From: Neodontobutis hainanensis
Lineage: Eukaryota; Chordata; Actinopteri; Gobiiformes; Odontobutidae
Reading direction: 5' to 3'
NCBI GenBank assembly: GCA_024349245.1
Contig: JALDNG010000008.1
Span: 5,154,001 to 5,218,000, forward strand
DNA length: 64,000 nucleotides
The number at the start of each line of letters is the position of its first letter. Position 1 is the stretch's first letter. Under the pieces are notes generated by a model. That model worked only from the letters and a program-made list of their open reading frames with translations. It did not search any database and was not told the DNA's origin. Positions 32,295 to 44,565 of the stretch are shown piece after piece. The position numbers and the translations under genes were made by a program.

Positions 32295-33256
32295 GTGAGA
32301 TTTAAGTCTAGTCATTACGCTGCATGTATGACACTGTCGTGGTCTGTGTATGCTTCTAAATGTGTTTTAGTGCAATGTTTCATTCACATGCAACAACTGC
32401 TGTTTATGGAGATACCGCAGTACAATTGATGGTTTAACAGGTTTCTCTTCCTGAAGTATGTTGTTGACCAGGGGTTTGCGGTTGCTTCATGACGTGAGAC
32501 CTTGCCTCAAAAAAAAAAAAAAAATAAAGAGAAAAAAATAATAATAAATAGGGGAATTAAGTGTTGTTTGCTGACTGAATGCAACAAATGTGGTTTTTTT
32601 TGTTTGTTTTTTCTTTGTTTGTTTTTTGGATGTATGCATATGTGGTTGTCGTGGCGTTAAATGTCTTTCTACATGCAACCCAATGCGACAGTAAAGCTGT
32701 GTGGCGACATTTGCTACTTTAGGTTAATAGGCAATTAAACGGGGGAGTGTTGGAAGGTATAAAGCGTGCTCTGGAAGTGTCATGCTTTGACCCAGCGCGT
32801 TGGAAAGGCTGTCGGGAACAAGCCACCGCAACCAGTGACAAGACTGTTGAGCAGCCGCTAACTTAACCTTGGAATAGGAGCCGTGGACAGCGACGGTTCT
32901 GGCGGCTGTCTGTCTGAAAAACACAGCACCCCAGCGATAAAAGCGACAGTTATGCGACATGCACGTTTAGCCTAGCACATACCTCTACTTAAGTTCAATA
33001 GCGTCAATTTGAAAGACGACAGACGAGAAAAAAATAATTGTGTCTTGTCATTTGGTGCGTAAAACCACACCATGTTTTTTCAGTCGTTTAGGAAAGAACG
33101 CAAGGTAGGCTGCATAAAAAAATCTAGTTTATTAACATCACTTTCTCGTGTTGTTTTGTGCCTGTATATACCTTCACCCACACCCCCTCCTCTCAGTGCA
33201 CCTCTGTATGTTACCCCATGTCAGCAGGCACATGGTAAAAGCTAAGGAATGAAGGA

Positions 33257-33287
<31 letters not shown>

Positions 33288-34870
33288 TCTGAAGCTCAAA
33301 GTATTGGATTCTTGCTGAAAGTGCACATGCTTTGAAGATTGTGCAACTTGCTTCAAAGATGATGTGAAAGTGGGTCAGCGTTGAGTGCTCAAAATGCTCA
33401 CTTCTGAAAAAAAATAAAATTAACAATCATAGTTTTTAATTGCGGAAGAATGTGTCATATGTGCAAAAACACAAGGTGAAACAAACTGCAGTGCCAAACT
33501 TGTGGAATAGGCCCAGAGAGCAAAGGTTACTTAAACAGGTGGTTTGGTGTAAAATGATGGAGTAGTACACTTCAGATTTGAGAAATGTTGCAGTTAATAC
33601 ATACATTTTTGCTTCATCCCCTCACACTCAGAGCCAGAGGATGTCAAGAGGCCATGCCCTTCACTTAATTACAGTGACTCTGTTCCCATCAAAGATAGAA
33701 GACACTCATTTAGCCTTAAGCCAGCTTCTCCCTCCCCTCTCCTCTCTGTCCTTTTCCTGCCACATTTTTTTTTTATTTAAAATCGGATATTCATGTTTTA
33801 CCGCACCTCTCCCTCATTCGCTGCAATGCACAGTCATGTGGAGCTCTTTCACAACAACCTCTCCCAGCCGCCTGCATGCCGTTGGGCTCATAATGAGATG
33901 ACTCCTCGGACTCATGAGTGTAGCCACGAGTAAATGACTTTTCTCAGCCAGTTTCTTCATCTGTTGAGACATACGGTGCTTCTTTTCACAATGAATGTCT
34001 GTGTGGTGGGAGGGTGGCAAACTCAGATTTATTGTCCAGCAGGGAATGTGTCTGGAGGAGCAGATTTTGTTGAGTGAGAAGGTGTTATCACTCTCCGAGC
34101 TACAGATGGATGTGCTGTGCGTTTGTGTACTGGCTGCATCTGAAGTGGCATGATTAGAGGAGCTGGTGGTAATTGCCTTTTTTTTTTTTTTTTTTTGGGA
34201 GGGGGCTTGCTTGCAGCCACATTGAACGAACGATGAGGAGAGAAAAAGGCAAATTGTTGCAGGGATTTGCATTTCCATATTGTTCCTCGAGGCATGATGC
34301 AGTAGAGTGCAAAAATATCTCGAGTGATTACCAAATAAATGAGGGTAATGTCTCCTGGAGTGTGAAGAGGAGGTACTGCCTTTTTAAATTTTTTTATATA
34401 TTTCTTTTTATACAGGAAGCAAATATTCTGCTCATAAATTAATGCTTACACCATGTTTTGGAAATGACTCAATATGCTAAATAATAGGATTACACTCCGC
34501 TGGCGTTTCATGTTTGCAGCATTAAAAGGAGCTGGAGCACACTGGCCTCTTTGTGGAGAGAAGTTTGTTTTGGAGATGTCAATGTGTACTGAGGTCTAGG
34601 GCAGTCTTGTCCTGCATGATGATAAATATGACAATAGCTGACAGGACGTACAGCGGAATATCAACCATCATCATGTCAGTCAGGACCTTAAAGCTTTGAG
34701 GGCAAATTTACAGGTTGACCCTGCAGGGTATTGATGAGGGGACGTGAGATGAAGCATGATGCAATAATGTTAATGATGTACTCATAAATGCTTGTTAAAA
34801 TGTACATTTGGAGATTTAAATGAAATTGGGGCACAGCTAAATAAGAGTTTGTGACACCAGTGGGAGCTTA
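32295..34870 (+). other. Start of putative large intron 1
   Basis: If the exon model is right, intron 1 runs from 32295 to 53677 (about 21.4 kb). This first part stays CpG-enriched to about 33100. It holds A-rich runs (32509-32550) and T-rich runs (32590-32630), and a possible alternative first coding exon ending at 33104 (see findings). Poly(T) at 34178-34196 is low complexity. No other exon is seen. Confidence 0.45.
33256..33289. repeat. (AT)n microsatellite with T tract
   Basis: A short AT alternation of about 24 bases is followed by about 10 T. Confidence 0.95.
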
Positions 34871-36220
34871 CAGTTGTGCTCATAAAAGAAACTTTTTTTC
34901 ACTGATAGTTAGTGGTCGGGTCGAGACATTTATTGTCAAACAAATTGTATTTACACTTTTTAAATTATAATGACAACAGAAACTCCCCAAATAACCCTAA
35001 TAAAAAGTTAATTAATAAAAAAATATATACTGTGTATTGCCACCTTTCAATGACAGCTTGAAGTATTTTGTGGTAGTTGTGGATGAGGCTCTTTTTTTTT
35101 TCTTAGAAGGTAAAGCTGCCCATTCTTCTTAGTAGAAAGACTCCAGTTCCTGTAATTTCTTGGGCTGTCTTGCATGAACTGCATGCAGTGGCTCAGTGAT
35201 ATTGAGGTCAGGAGACTGATCTGGTCAGTCCAGAACTTTCACTTTAAGCGGCTGTAGCCAATGGCAGGTCGACTTGGCCTTGTGCTTTGAATCGTTGTCA
35301 TGTTGGAACTTCCAAGTACGTCCCATGCGCAGCTTTCAGGCTGATAACATGCATTCATCTTGACATCAATTTTGACCACGTTTTCTGTGCCTTTGTATTT
35401 CACATATCACCAAAACATCACAATCCACCTCCATGTTTTACAGTAAGAATGGTGTACTTTTTATCAAAGGCCTTGTCGACTCTTCAAATGAAACGTTTAT
35501 GGTTGTGGCCAAAAAGTTAAATTTTGGTCTTATCACTCTAAAGGAAGTTTTGAAGCTTGTCTCTGTGCTGTTTGGCATAATGTAAGCAGGATTCTTTGTG
35601 ACATATGTGTAGTAATGGCTTTTTTCTGGCGACTTGACCATGCTGACCATTTTTCTTCAAGACCTTCCTTATTATGGATCTTGAAACAGCCACACCACTT
35701 TTTTTCAGAGAGTCCTGTTTTTCAGCTAATGTTATTTTTGAGGTTTTTATTTTTTTGCCTCCTGAACAATTTTCCTGGCAGTTGTGGCTGAAATGTTTGT
35801 TGGGCTACCTGACCTTGGTTTGGTTTCAACAGAATCCCTCATTTTCCACTTCTTAATTAGAGTTTACAGAATACAGAAACTTCAGTGCATCACTGGATGA
35901 GAGATGCAAGGGTCTGTCAGGAGTCCAGAAACTCACTGACCTTTTATACACACATTGATCACAGGTGAGGATGGTTACCTTTAGTAGCCATTCAAACCCA
36001 TTTGTGTCAACTTCTGTGCATGTTATCAGGCCAAAATTCCCAGGGTATTTAAACTTTTGATCAACGTTATTTGGGTAGTTTCTGTTGTCATTCTGATTTA
36101 AAAAGAGTAAACACAATAGTTTGACAATAAATGGCTTCACCCAAACACAAAAAGTTTTTGTGTATTTATTCATATTCTCTAACAATTCTGACACGGTATG
36201 TAAACCTATAAACACAAGTG
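34871..36220 (-). mobile_element. Tc1-like transposon, copy 2, both ends present
   Basis: The element is bounded by TA at 34869-34870 and 36221-36222, the expected Tc1 target duplication. Its ends are CAGTTGTGCTCATAA on the left and GGTATGTAAACCTATAAACA then CAAGTG on the right. Inner inverted-repeat phrases (TTTATTGTCAAACAAA with TTTGACAATAAATGGC, TTTAAATTATAATGACAACA with its inverse) show the long IR arms. The transposase reads on the minus strand. The linker and GRP-like part are near 35800, the middle is at 35650-35560, the QHDNDSKHKAKST-like second-Asp region near 35270-35300, and the C-terminal AVIERWQYTV-like end near 35040. The N-terminal helix-turn-helix seen in copy 1 is missing (about 110 bases lost near 35865). 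Stops and frameshifts are frequent, so it is inactive. Confidence 0.92.
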
Positions 36221-38157
36221 TATCTTGAGTCATGTATATTCAATATTTCACTATACTATACAAAAGTGAGAGATTATATTTCATAATTTACCAAAGCACC
36301 AATAAGAGGCAGCCATGTCCCTGTCAACTAAAAATTTGCAATAAATTGAACACTGACAACAAACCTAACCTAATGAGCTAATAAACATTGATAAGGCTCT
36401 TCTAGTGTTAAATACAGCTTACCTGTAGTCTGCTAGTTCTCACTGAGTCTGTTGTTGTCAATTCATAAACAGCATTTTTTGACACTCAACACTTTTGAGT
36501 GGGAGGGAGAATACTAAAAAAATGTATTCTCAGTTTTTATGCATAGCAGAGGGACTGGGACACTTGTTTTATTGACTAGAGGCAGTTTGAATAAAGAGGT
36601 ATAACTGTTTTTCTCTTTAAATTCACAGGATATTAATGCATTAGAGACAATAGATTTCTCAACATAATGTGCAAATAGCAGGAAATCCTCATAACTTCTT
36701 GTCTTGCTGAGCTCTCTTGATCATTTCTGTACAATGGACAAGTAAGATTAATCACCTGCCTCAGCTTGTCATTCACAGAGGAATTCTGTTACCTTCAGAC
36801 AACCACTGATAGATAATAATTTCTCTTTTCGTCACCAAGCCCAATTCTGTACAAACCTGCCATGTGTCCCATTTGTAACTGTGGAAAACTCCACAAACAA
36901 ATGACTCATCTCAGAGGATTTTGGCAGAGATGGTAAAGTCCTGACAGGAACAATCTCACGTTTAAGGACATTTTACTAATTTAGGGAGTAAAAGTTTTTG
37001 CCTAAGCAAAAACATTTTAACAGCAGATTTGACTATTGTTTGATGAAATAGTGCTGAAGCCTGCTCTGAAGCTGCAGTGTAACCCAGTTAAATGTTGCCA
37101 GTATTTCATTATTTGCAAAGAAAAGATGTTGGTTTTATATCACTGTTAAATTGCTGGATTTTGTTGTAAACCCATCCAAATGAACACCAGATTGTACAGC
37201 CTTCTCTCTCCAAGTGAATTCATGAACATTCATCCTCTAACAATACCTATACGTATCCTATTGTCGGCCTATTGTTTCTCATCGTCTCTGTGGCATATAC
37301 GAAAAAGCGCTTCACATAAATCTCTGCTCAGTTCTTTCACCCAGCCATAAATATCTCACAGAGAGTTTAAATGCCTGCTCATATATTTTCCTCCCAAAAC
37401 AATATACTTTTGATTCTGTTTTGGAGTTGAATCTTTCATTAGGAGCAGAAATATATTTAAACGCCTTTTTTTCCCCCTGGATCACACAATTCTTCTGGGC
37501 TTTCTGTGACCTTTACGGTTGACGAATAAAATCGCCAAAATGTCAGACTCTTTAAAATCCTGAAGTTTCATATCAGGATTTGATTTAGCAGAATAGTCAG
37601 AATGTCTTTAGCTCCTGGGAAACTCTGAAAATGTCAAGTGCTGTATTACACACATCCACATTTAAAACCATGTTAGTCAGTTGCATCCCAGATTTGTGTT
37701 AATGCAGTTAACATGCTCTGAGAACGTTTTAATGACTGAAGGGTACAACTTTTTATTGGGCTTGGCACAAAAACTTGGCTAAGTTTTTCAAGACGGATAA
37801 AATGAAAGGTCAAATTCTATTGTGGGTCGAAACAACTTGAGGCATTGCTGACCATTCTCTTGGCATATGTCCAAATGTGCAGACAAATCGACTTTTAAAG
37901 CTCTATAGAACCCAGTGGAAGTTTCATTACTCTCTGCAGGAAGAGGGTACATTCATGTATCTTTTTAACACAATCTTACTGTGAACTATACTGTATTGAT
38001 TTTGTCTCAAATTTAAACATAAACACGTCAACTGACCTATTGTCATTGGCCATGTCCCACTACTCGCCCTATAAAAGCGTGTTCCCGTCAAGGAGCGCAA
38101 GTGCGTAATGTGTCCCAATTCCCCAGTAACGTTCTCAATCCCACTCCCAGCTCAGAC
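36221..38157. other. Intronic stretch without features
   Basis: No exon, RNA gene or recognisable repeat is supported within this part of the inferred intron. Confidence 0.5.
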
Positions 38158-38448
38158 CCATAGACTGTAAATAACCATGGATGACGTGTACTCATTGCTC
38201 CTCCATTTACCAATATTGTTGTTACCACAGGGCAATAAAATGGCGGTTCCATTCGGGCTTTTCTGCTGTTACTGGATAGTAAAACAATAGTATAGCATAG
38301 CATAAACTGACGTATTAATCAAAAATCCCCCACACTTGTAAAGTCACCATTGGATTTCTCCTTATATTTGCGCTTTTGGAGCCTGCCCTCTAATGGACGG
38401 AGGTATATTGCTGTATGGTGGCGCCCTTACTCGGAGACCTTTTAAGGC
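38158..38448 (+). repeat. Dispersed repeat, copy of 15633-15900
   Basis: The part from about 38245 matches the reverse complement of 15633-15900, but lacks its central 60 bases. Upstream, CATAGACTGTAAATAACCAT at about 38159 resembles a CATAGACTGTATATAA phrase common in short fish repeats, so I include it tentatively in the same element. No protein is encoded. Confidence 0.75.
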
Positions 38449-41400
38449 GTACCATGAGAGATCAGACCTGACTTCGCCAAAGGATATTACCCACAATCCC
38501 TTTTGCTGTGACGCTTTGAACAGACAGGGCTTTTGTTTCTAAGCAACAAAAAGCAAAGGGCAAAAATCAGGAGCTGGGAAAAATGGAAAAACATATTTAA
38601 AGATAACTCGGTAAAGAAAACTAATGCATGCATGTCTTGTCTTTCTTTGAACAACCTGCTGTAGTTAACTTTTTGATAAATTCAGCAACAGTTTAGCAAA
38701 CATTGCTACCAAAGACAGCATTGTTCTTGCTCGTCTTTCTAATTGGTTTTGCTCTGATTAAAATGAAAGTTGTAGAGAAGAGTGACCCAACTGGGCTTTG
38801 TGCCCTTGTGCACTTCACTTCCATAAAATGTGCACTTCAGGGAAGTGCTTAGGGTGTAATTTGAGTATTGGGGCAGGGTCAGTGGGTTTCTTCATATGCA
38901 GTTTGTCCCTGCAGAGGTACCATAGGAGATCACATGGTCTAGAAAAAGGAGGTTAGAATTGCAGTCTGCAATGTTGCACCAGATACTGCCAATAAATGCA
39001 CACACCAGCATTTAGACTCAAGACAAATGCCGTAAACTCAGTGGAATGGCAACAAACTTCCCCAAGTCCCACAGGAATAAACAGCATAAACCGTTGGCTG
39101 TTGGGTGTCCTGTTATTATCTTTAAATATTCCTGTTGCCTCTCTCCAAAAGGAAACAGACGGAGATAAACATCTGTTATTCTCCACTGCCTAACACTGGC
39201 CATCACTGTCACCGGTCTACTTCATTTACAATTACAAATGTGATCCTTCTGGCAGTACTTTTGTCACACGAGTCAGGAAGATTATGATGCACACCACTGT
39301 CGCCCTGGTAACCCAGTGTTAGTTAAAGACACAGAGGCTGATGATCCTCTCGGGATTTCAGTGATGTCACTTGAAAGGAGATGTTATAATTGTCTTAATT
39401 TAATGGAGAGTAAATGGCATGCGTCACCATTTTACGGGACTGAGATAATACCAGGCATTTTTTAAAGAACGGCCCTGTCAGTCAGAACTGCCTGTTGCAC
39501 AGGGTATTGCATGGAAATTGTATTTTCCAGTCATTACTGTATGTAACTATTGCACTTCCATGCATACACAATATGTAGGTGTATGTCAGGGCAGCTAAAA
39601 CATGATACACAAGAGGATTTATCAGTTCAAATTAGAGCATATATTGTTGAAGCAAAAACAATACTGTTAAGATTCAAACACATTGGTCATAAAAACGGTA
39701 TTACAGAAGGTTATAATGACAGGTGAACATAAATGCCCACCTGAAACAGATGGAACAGCTGGGCTAACAGACAACAGGGATGCCAGAAAAACACACAAAG
39801 ATAATAAAAAGGCCTTAATTGCTGTGTCAGTTTGTTGAATGCTCATTCGTGAGCTCAAGAGCCTTGACAGCAACAGATTGCCCTCCTTAAGTCTTTAACC
39901 TTGACACAGGAGCTGTCGGGTGCAACTGTTGGAGGATTCGGACAACACATGCAGTTTGAAAATATTTGTCTTAGGGGTAAGCATTAAAAAGATAACATTA
40001 GCAGGTTAAAAGTTAGCATGAAAACAGAAAACATTTTTAAAAACATGCCGCTAAAAAGCTTTAAAACTAACACAATAACTGAATCATAAATATGCTTATT
40101 GCCAGGAAGCTCACAATGTGTAACACAACTAATTTGATTACAGTGATGACTATTCAATTCTGTACTGTTTGCACATTATCAAGAGATTACTTTAGTTTAT
40201 AGACTGAGGAAGCACAGTTAAATGCTGTATTGTTATTTTACTGTATACTAGTGCTGGTTGGGACCAGCATGTCAACGCCTTACCAAGATTTTACTGGCAG
40301 AGTGCCAAAGATATATGCATGAACTGCAGTTTATAATGCACTAAAACAAGCTTCATGGGACCTTTTACAATGGCAAGCTCTGTGTCTGTAAAGAAATGTG
40401 GTTTAAACATTCATGCAGATAGAATTACTACTAAAAATGTTGCTGCGCTTGTAGCTGTTCAATAATGCATTTTAATCAAGGTAGAATATTTAAGGTAATG
40501 AATAAAGCCGGTATTGTTACGTGCCGGTAAAAATGAAAAATTACAGCTTGAAATCACTATTAGACCAACTGCCACAGGACATTTGTTCCCAATAAGGAGG
40601 GCTACTATCTTAATGTCAGTGAGCTGAACAGTTAGACCATGGAGTCGTCCTGGTGCATATCCACCAACATCACAAACACAAGAAAGGACAACTTTGTCTC
40701 AGACACTCACCTTGAAAGAGTTTGACTTGCTGCCAAGATTGTGAACACAGTTCTCTGTGAGCACAGACTGATGTGCAGCAGTGACTTTGTCCTGCAGTAA
40801 AAAGCGTCCACAGGTTACCATGGTGAACAAATCTATTCAAGGTATGCCATTACGCATATGTTAGGCCAGAGGGGAATAGGATAATAGAGGATAAGGACAC
40901 AGTCAGACAATGGTATCATACTGACTGTGACACATACTTTTTTCTGTGGGCTGATGTTAAAAAACCCACTCAATTTTACAATTGATTTTCAGATATAATT
41001 ATCCAAAGACGATAGATAAAGATAACTTGCTTCGGCTTAATCAATCATAGTAGATCTTTAGCTTCCTAGCCAGAACACTTGGCACAATGGCAGTATGGTA
41101 GTTACATACACTGTTTAATCAAAGCAGCACAAAACAGTTAATTATGTTCTTGGCTCTAGAGGCCAGTTTTACTAGGCTGGGTTTGGGCAAGTTTATATCA
41201 CTAGTAAATTCTTCATGGAGTATGTTGAATAGCAAAAAGACATAACCAGCAATGAAAAAACTCAAACAAAACCATTGGCTTCCCACCTCACCTAATACTG
41301 TATTTCCCTTCATATTTCATACATTTTAGTTGGATAATATTAAGCCCATAAAACCATAGCTGCTGTGTATTGGACGGCATGGGTAGTTTGTTTACTCAGC

Positions 41401-44229
41401 CAAGTTTTTCCCATTGCCATTAAAAATTGATGACCTCATAGAGTCAGAAGGGGAGAGTATAAAGTAAATCGAATGCAAATCTCTGAGATATGAGGAATAA
41501 TGACTACTTTCTATGGTCATCAGCAGCAGCAGCTTGCTCCCTCATTTGAGGAGGTTTGAACTCCCTCCACGAGTCACGACTCAGTGCTCTGCGTTCAGTT
41601 TTCAGTGTCGGGCAACGGTCAGGGTTTTCAAAAACTAACTTTGCTGGTTTTCAATTATGGATGAAGAAAAGGAAAGAGCAGGCCACCCAGAGTGAATACA
41701 AACTTCAGGGAAGCTTTGTTGAGGTCTAACCCTTCTTGGATTTATAACAAACTGAGTGCATGAAAAATACAATATTTGTACCAGAGTGACTCATCGATTT
41801 AAGTCCAGTATCTATCTATCTATCTAGCTATTGGCTATTCAAGTAGACTGTGGCAAAAGAGGTGAATAATTTATTTGAACTGTTGTCCATTATGTTTTGT
41901 CAATTAAACTAATTGATCAATTGTGTATCGTCAGGTTTCTGTTGATGGTGATGCATTTGACTGGACATTTTTGTAAAATCGGCACTAAGTTGTGGTCACT
42001 TTTCACACAAGACCAATATTGATCTGCGTCTACTCTAGTAGAACCGTGTTAGAGCTTAGGAAAATGCAATATTGTCAATAGTTTTACAGCAAGCTGGAAT
42101 GTAACACTACTGACACATCTCCACAGGACAGCCATAGAGGTCTGTCCCGCAAAGCACTTCTGCCACTTATGATTGGTGCCTTTCATTACGCCTTACAGTC
42201 ACTTAAAAGAGATTCAAATGCTGTCTAGGGATATTGTTGCTTTGGCATTGTTGTTATAATTCAAAATGTTTTGCAATTTGGATTGCTATGTTGTTCTTAA
42301 CCACAAAATACTTACATCTTTGAAAAGATACCAGAGACTTAGAACAACACTATTCTCAGTGAGCTCTGTCTGGGGAATTGAAAGCACTCGCTGGCTGATT
42401 ATTTTGATCCAAGGCTAAGATTGTACCAGTTTACTGTATGTGTCTTTGGTATTAAATAATAAATGAAAGCTACCTTATAGGGTATGGGTTTTTTTCTCTT
42501 CAGTAACTGAAACCACAATGATTTATACATTTAGGGCAGCAAAGAAAAGCATACAGTCTTAAAATAACATCATAGCTGTCTTATAATTAATGTGTAATGA
42601 TCATTTAGATTCATTTTGGTAGTCCAATATTTTGACATTGCAGGATCATCACTGCATCACGACAGCTTGACCTGTAGTAATTTTACACGTTCCATTACAG
42701 GTGAACCCTTACAGTCTTACATGTCTGCAACAAACCTCAAACAGACAGACATTAACAATATGGTTGAAGGAATGGGATGTAGGATCAAGAGATGGGAAAA
42801 AATGATTACGATCTAAAACCAGCGGGAATTTGTATTGCCTATACACTATTCAACAATTTTTCTTTTTCTCTGACATCCTGTAGTCTTGATACACATAGCT
42901 GTCTATGCTCAGTGTTAAGGTGCATCCCCACAGTTAACTAGACACACATTTCCCTGTGGAACCTATCAGTGCTGCCTCTCTCTCTTAAAACAAAGTTGCA
43001 TTAACAGTGCTTAAGTGACTTTGACTTACTCCAACAGCAGTTGTGTTCCTCACATCCTCTGCCCAACCAACTTTTCCACAGTGCTACTGGCTGCACCAGC
43101 ATCGCAAGCAGCTTTCCTCACTAGAGTCACTCTCACCGTAGTGAGAGGGTTTGTGCAGCAGCAGCCCACACAGAGCATCCCAAATTGTGCTTGTCACGGA
43201 CAGTCAATCACACTCGCCACACTCAAGCTGAAGCAGCCACTGTCCAAGTAGCCAGCTGCATGGAGCTGTTGTTTGCCATGATTAGCCATAGTTATATCCA
43301 GAGTTGCACCCCCACTGTGCCGTTCTATGGATGTGCTTACCTCAGCCACAATCAGTCATGCTCACTGGAGTGCTCCTCAGCCTGAGCAGCTGGCATGGCA
43401 TGCTACATGAGACCAAGCACCCATAGTTGGAGTCATATTTGCTAGAGGCGCCCTCACAGCTGCCATCATTCACACTAAGTGAGATCCTACTGGCCACACA
43501 AAAAAACCTCAGTAAACATGTGGCTCACACACTCCCCCCGCAGGAGCCAAGGCGGATCACAAACCTGTTCAAAGCCACACTCATTCCATCACCACTGGGA
43601 AAGCTGATTATTATCTGGGGTACAAATGGGGAACTTGTGTGGCAGGAAAACTATGAATTTATTTATCTTTACATATACTGCTTTCCCGGGCCGTGGATTG
43701 AATTTTAAATATGTTGCCTCCCCATGTGTGGTGTAATCTGAAGGTAATGAAACTTGATGTGTGTCCCTGGATTTATGGGAGCCACATCTGCAGTGTAAGG
43801 TCTTTTTCTGGTGCACACTATCGGCTCTTAAGATAAGATTAAACATTTCTTGCCGGCCTCATGTATTTCAGGGAAGAGCACCATCAGTAATATTTCCCGT
43901 CACGCAAAAAAAATGGGTGGCCTATGCCTCAGGCATGCACGCCTGTTTGGCTGGATGACGATAAATTAAAAGATAACTGGTCTTTTTTTAAATTTAATCA
44001 AATTACAATATTTGTTCTATAAATCGTTGTTCATAATACAGCTCCCTGACACCAAATCTTTTATTCAAACATGTAAAGCATGTCAGAATGTGCTGATCCA
44101 TGTTTAAACACAACCTTTGAGTCATACGTTGAAAAGCATATTGCTACAGTAATTAAAAATGGAACATCTGTGTGTAATTTAAAACTTGTATGTCTCGTTG
44201 TTTTACAAAGTACATTAAATTTAATACTT
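38449..44229. other. Intronic stretch without clear genes
   Basis: Nothing is supported. A short TATC array of four to five units is at 41812-41826. The stretch 43015-43700 is relatively GC-rich with several overlapping short frames (78 to 93 codons), none with a known domain or consistent splice signals. Confidence 0.45.
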
Positions 44230-44565
44230 AATTTATGTCATGTCCAGTTTATTTTCACATTATGTCATTTCTTGTTTTATTTTGGTACTCACCTTGTGTC
44301 TCGGTTCAGGTCACTTCACTTCCTTGTCTTTGTCTGCTTCCCCGACCCGCCCTTAAGTGTTTCACCTGTGTCTAATTGTCTCTCCTTCCTAGTGTGTATA
44401 TACTCACCTCCTTCTAGATTGTCTTGTAGTCAGTGTTCCAGCAGTCTCTTGTACACTTTGTCTCGCTGTGTTTTTTGACCCAGAGTTTGCATCACGTCTC
44501 AGATGCCTTTGCCGTTATATTAAACTTGGACTTACCTTGAGTCGAGCATTCTGAGTGTGAGTGTG
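44230..44565 (+). repeat. Probable dispersed repeat
   Basis: The order CACTTCCTTGTCTTTGTCTG, CACCTGTGTCTAATTGTCTC, GTGTATATACTCACC, a CAGTGTTCCAGCAG phrase, and a T-rich stretch ending in ATTAAACTTGGACTTACCTT resembles a very common fish interspersed repeat family that I recall only by its wording (3' end of a retroelement or a DNA-element derivative). No coding part is present. The boundaries are rough. Confidence 0.5.

Noticed and set aside
43015..43708. Cluster of overlapping frames in GC-richer DNA, considered as an exon group
   Set aside because: The frames shift repeatedly without splice consensus, and no domain is recognisable.
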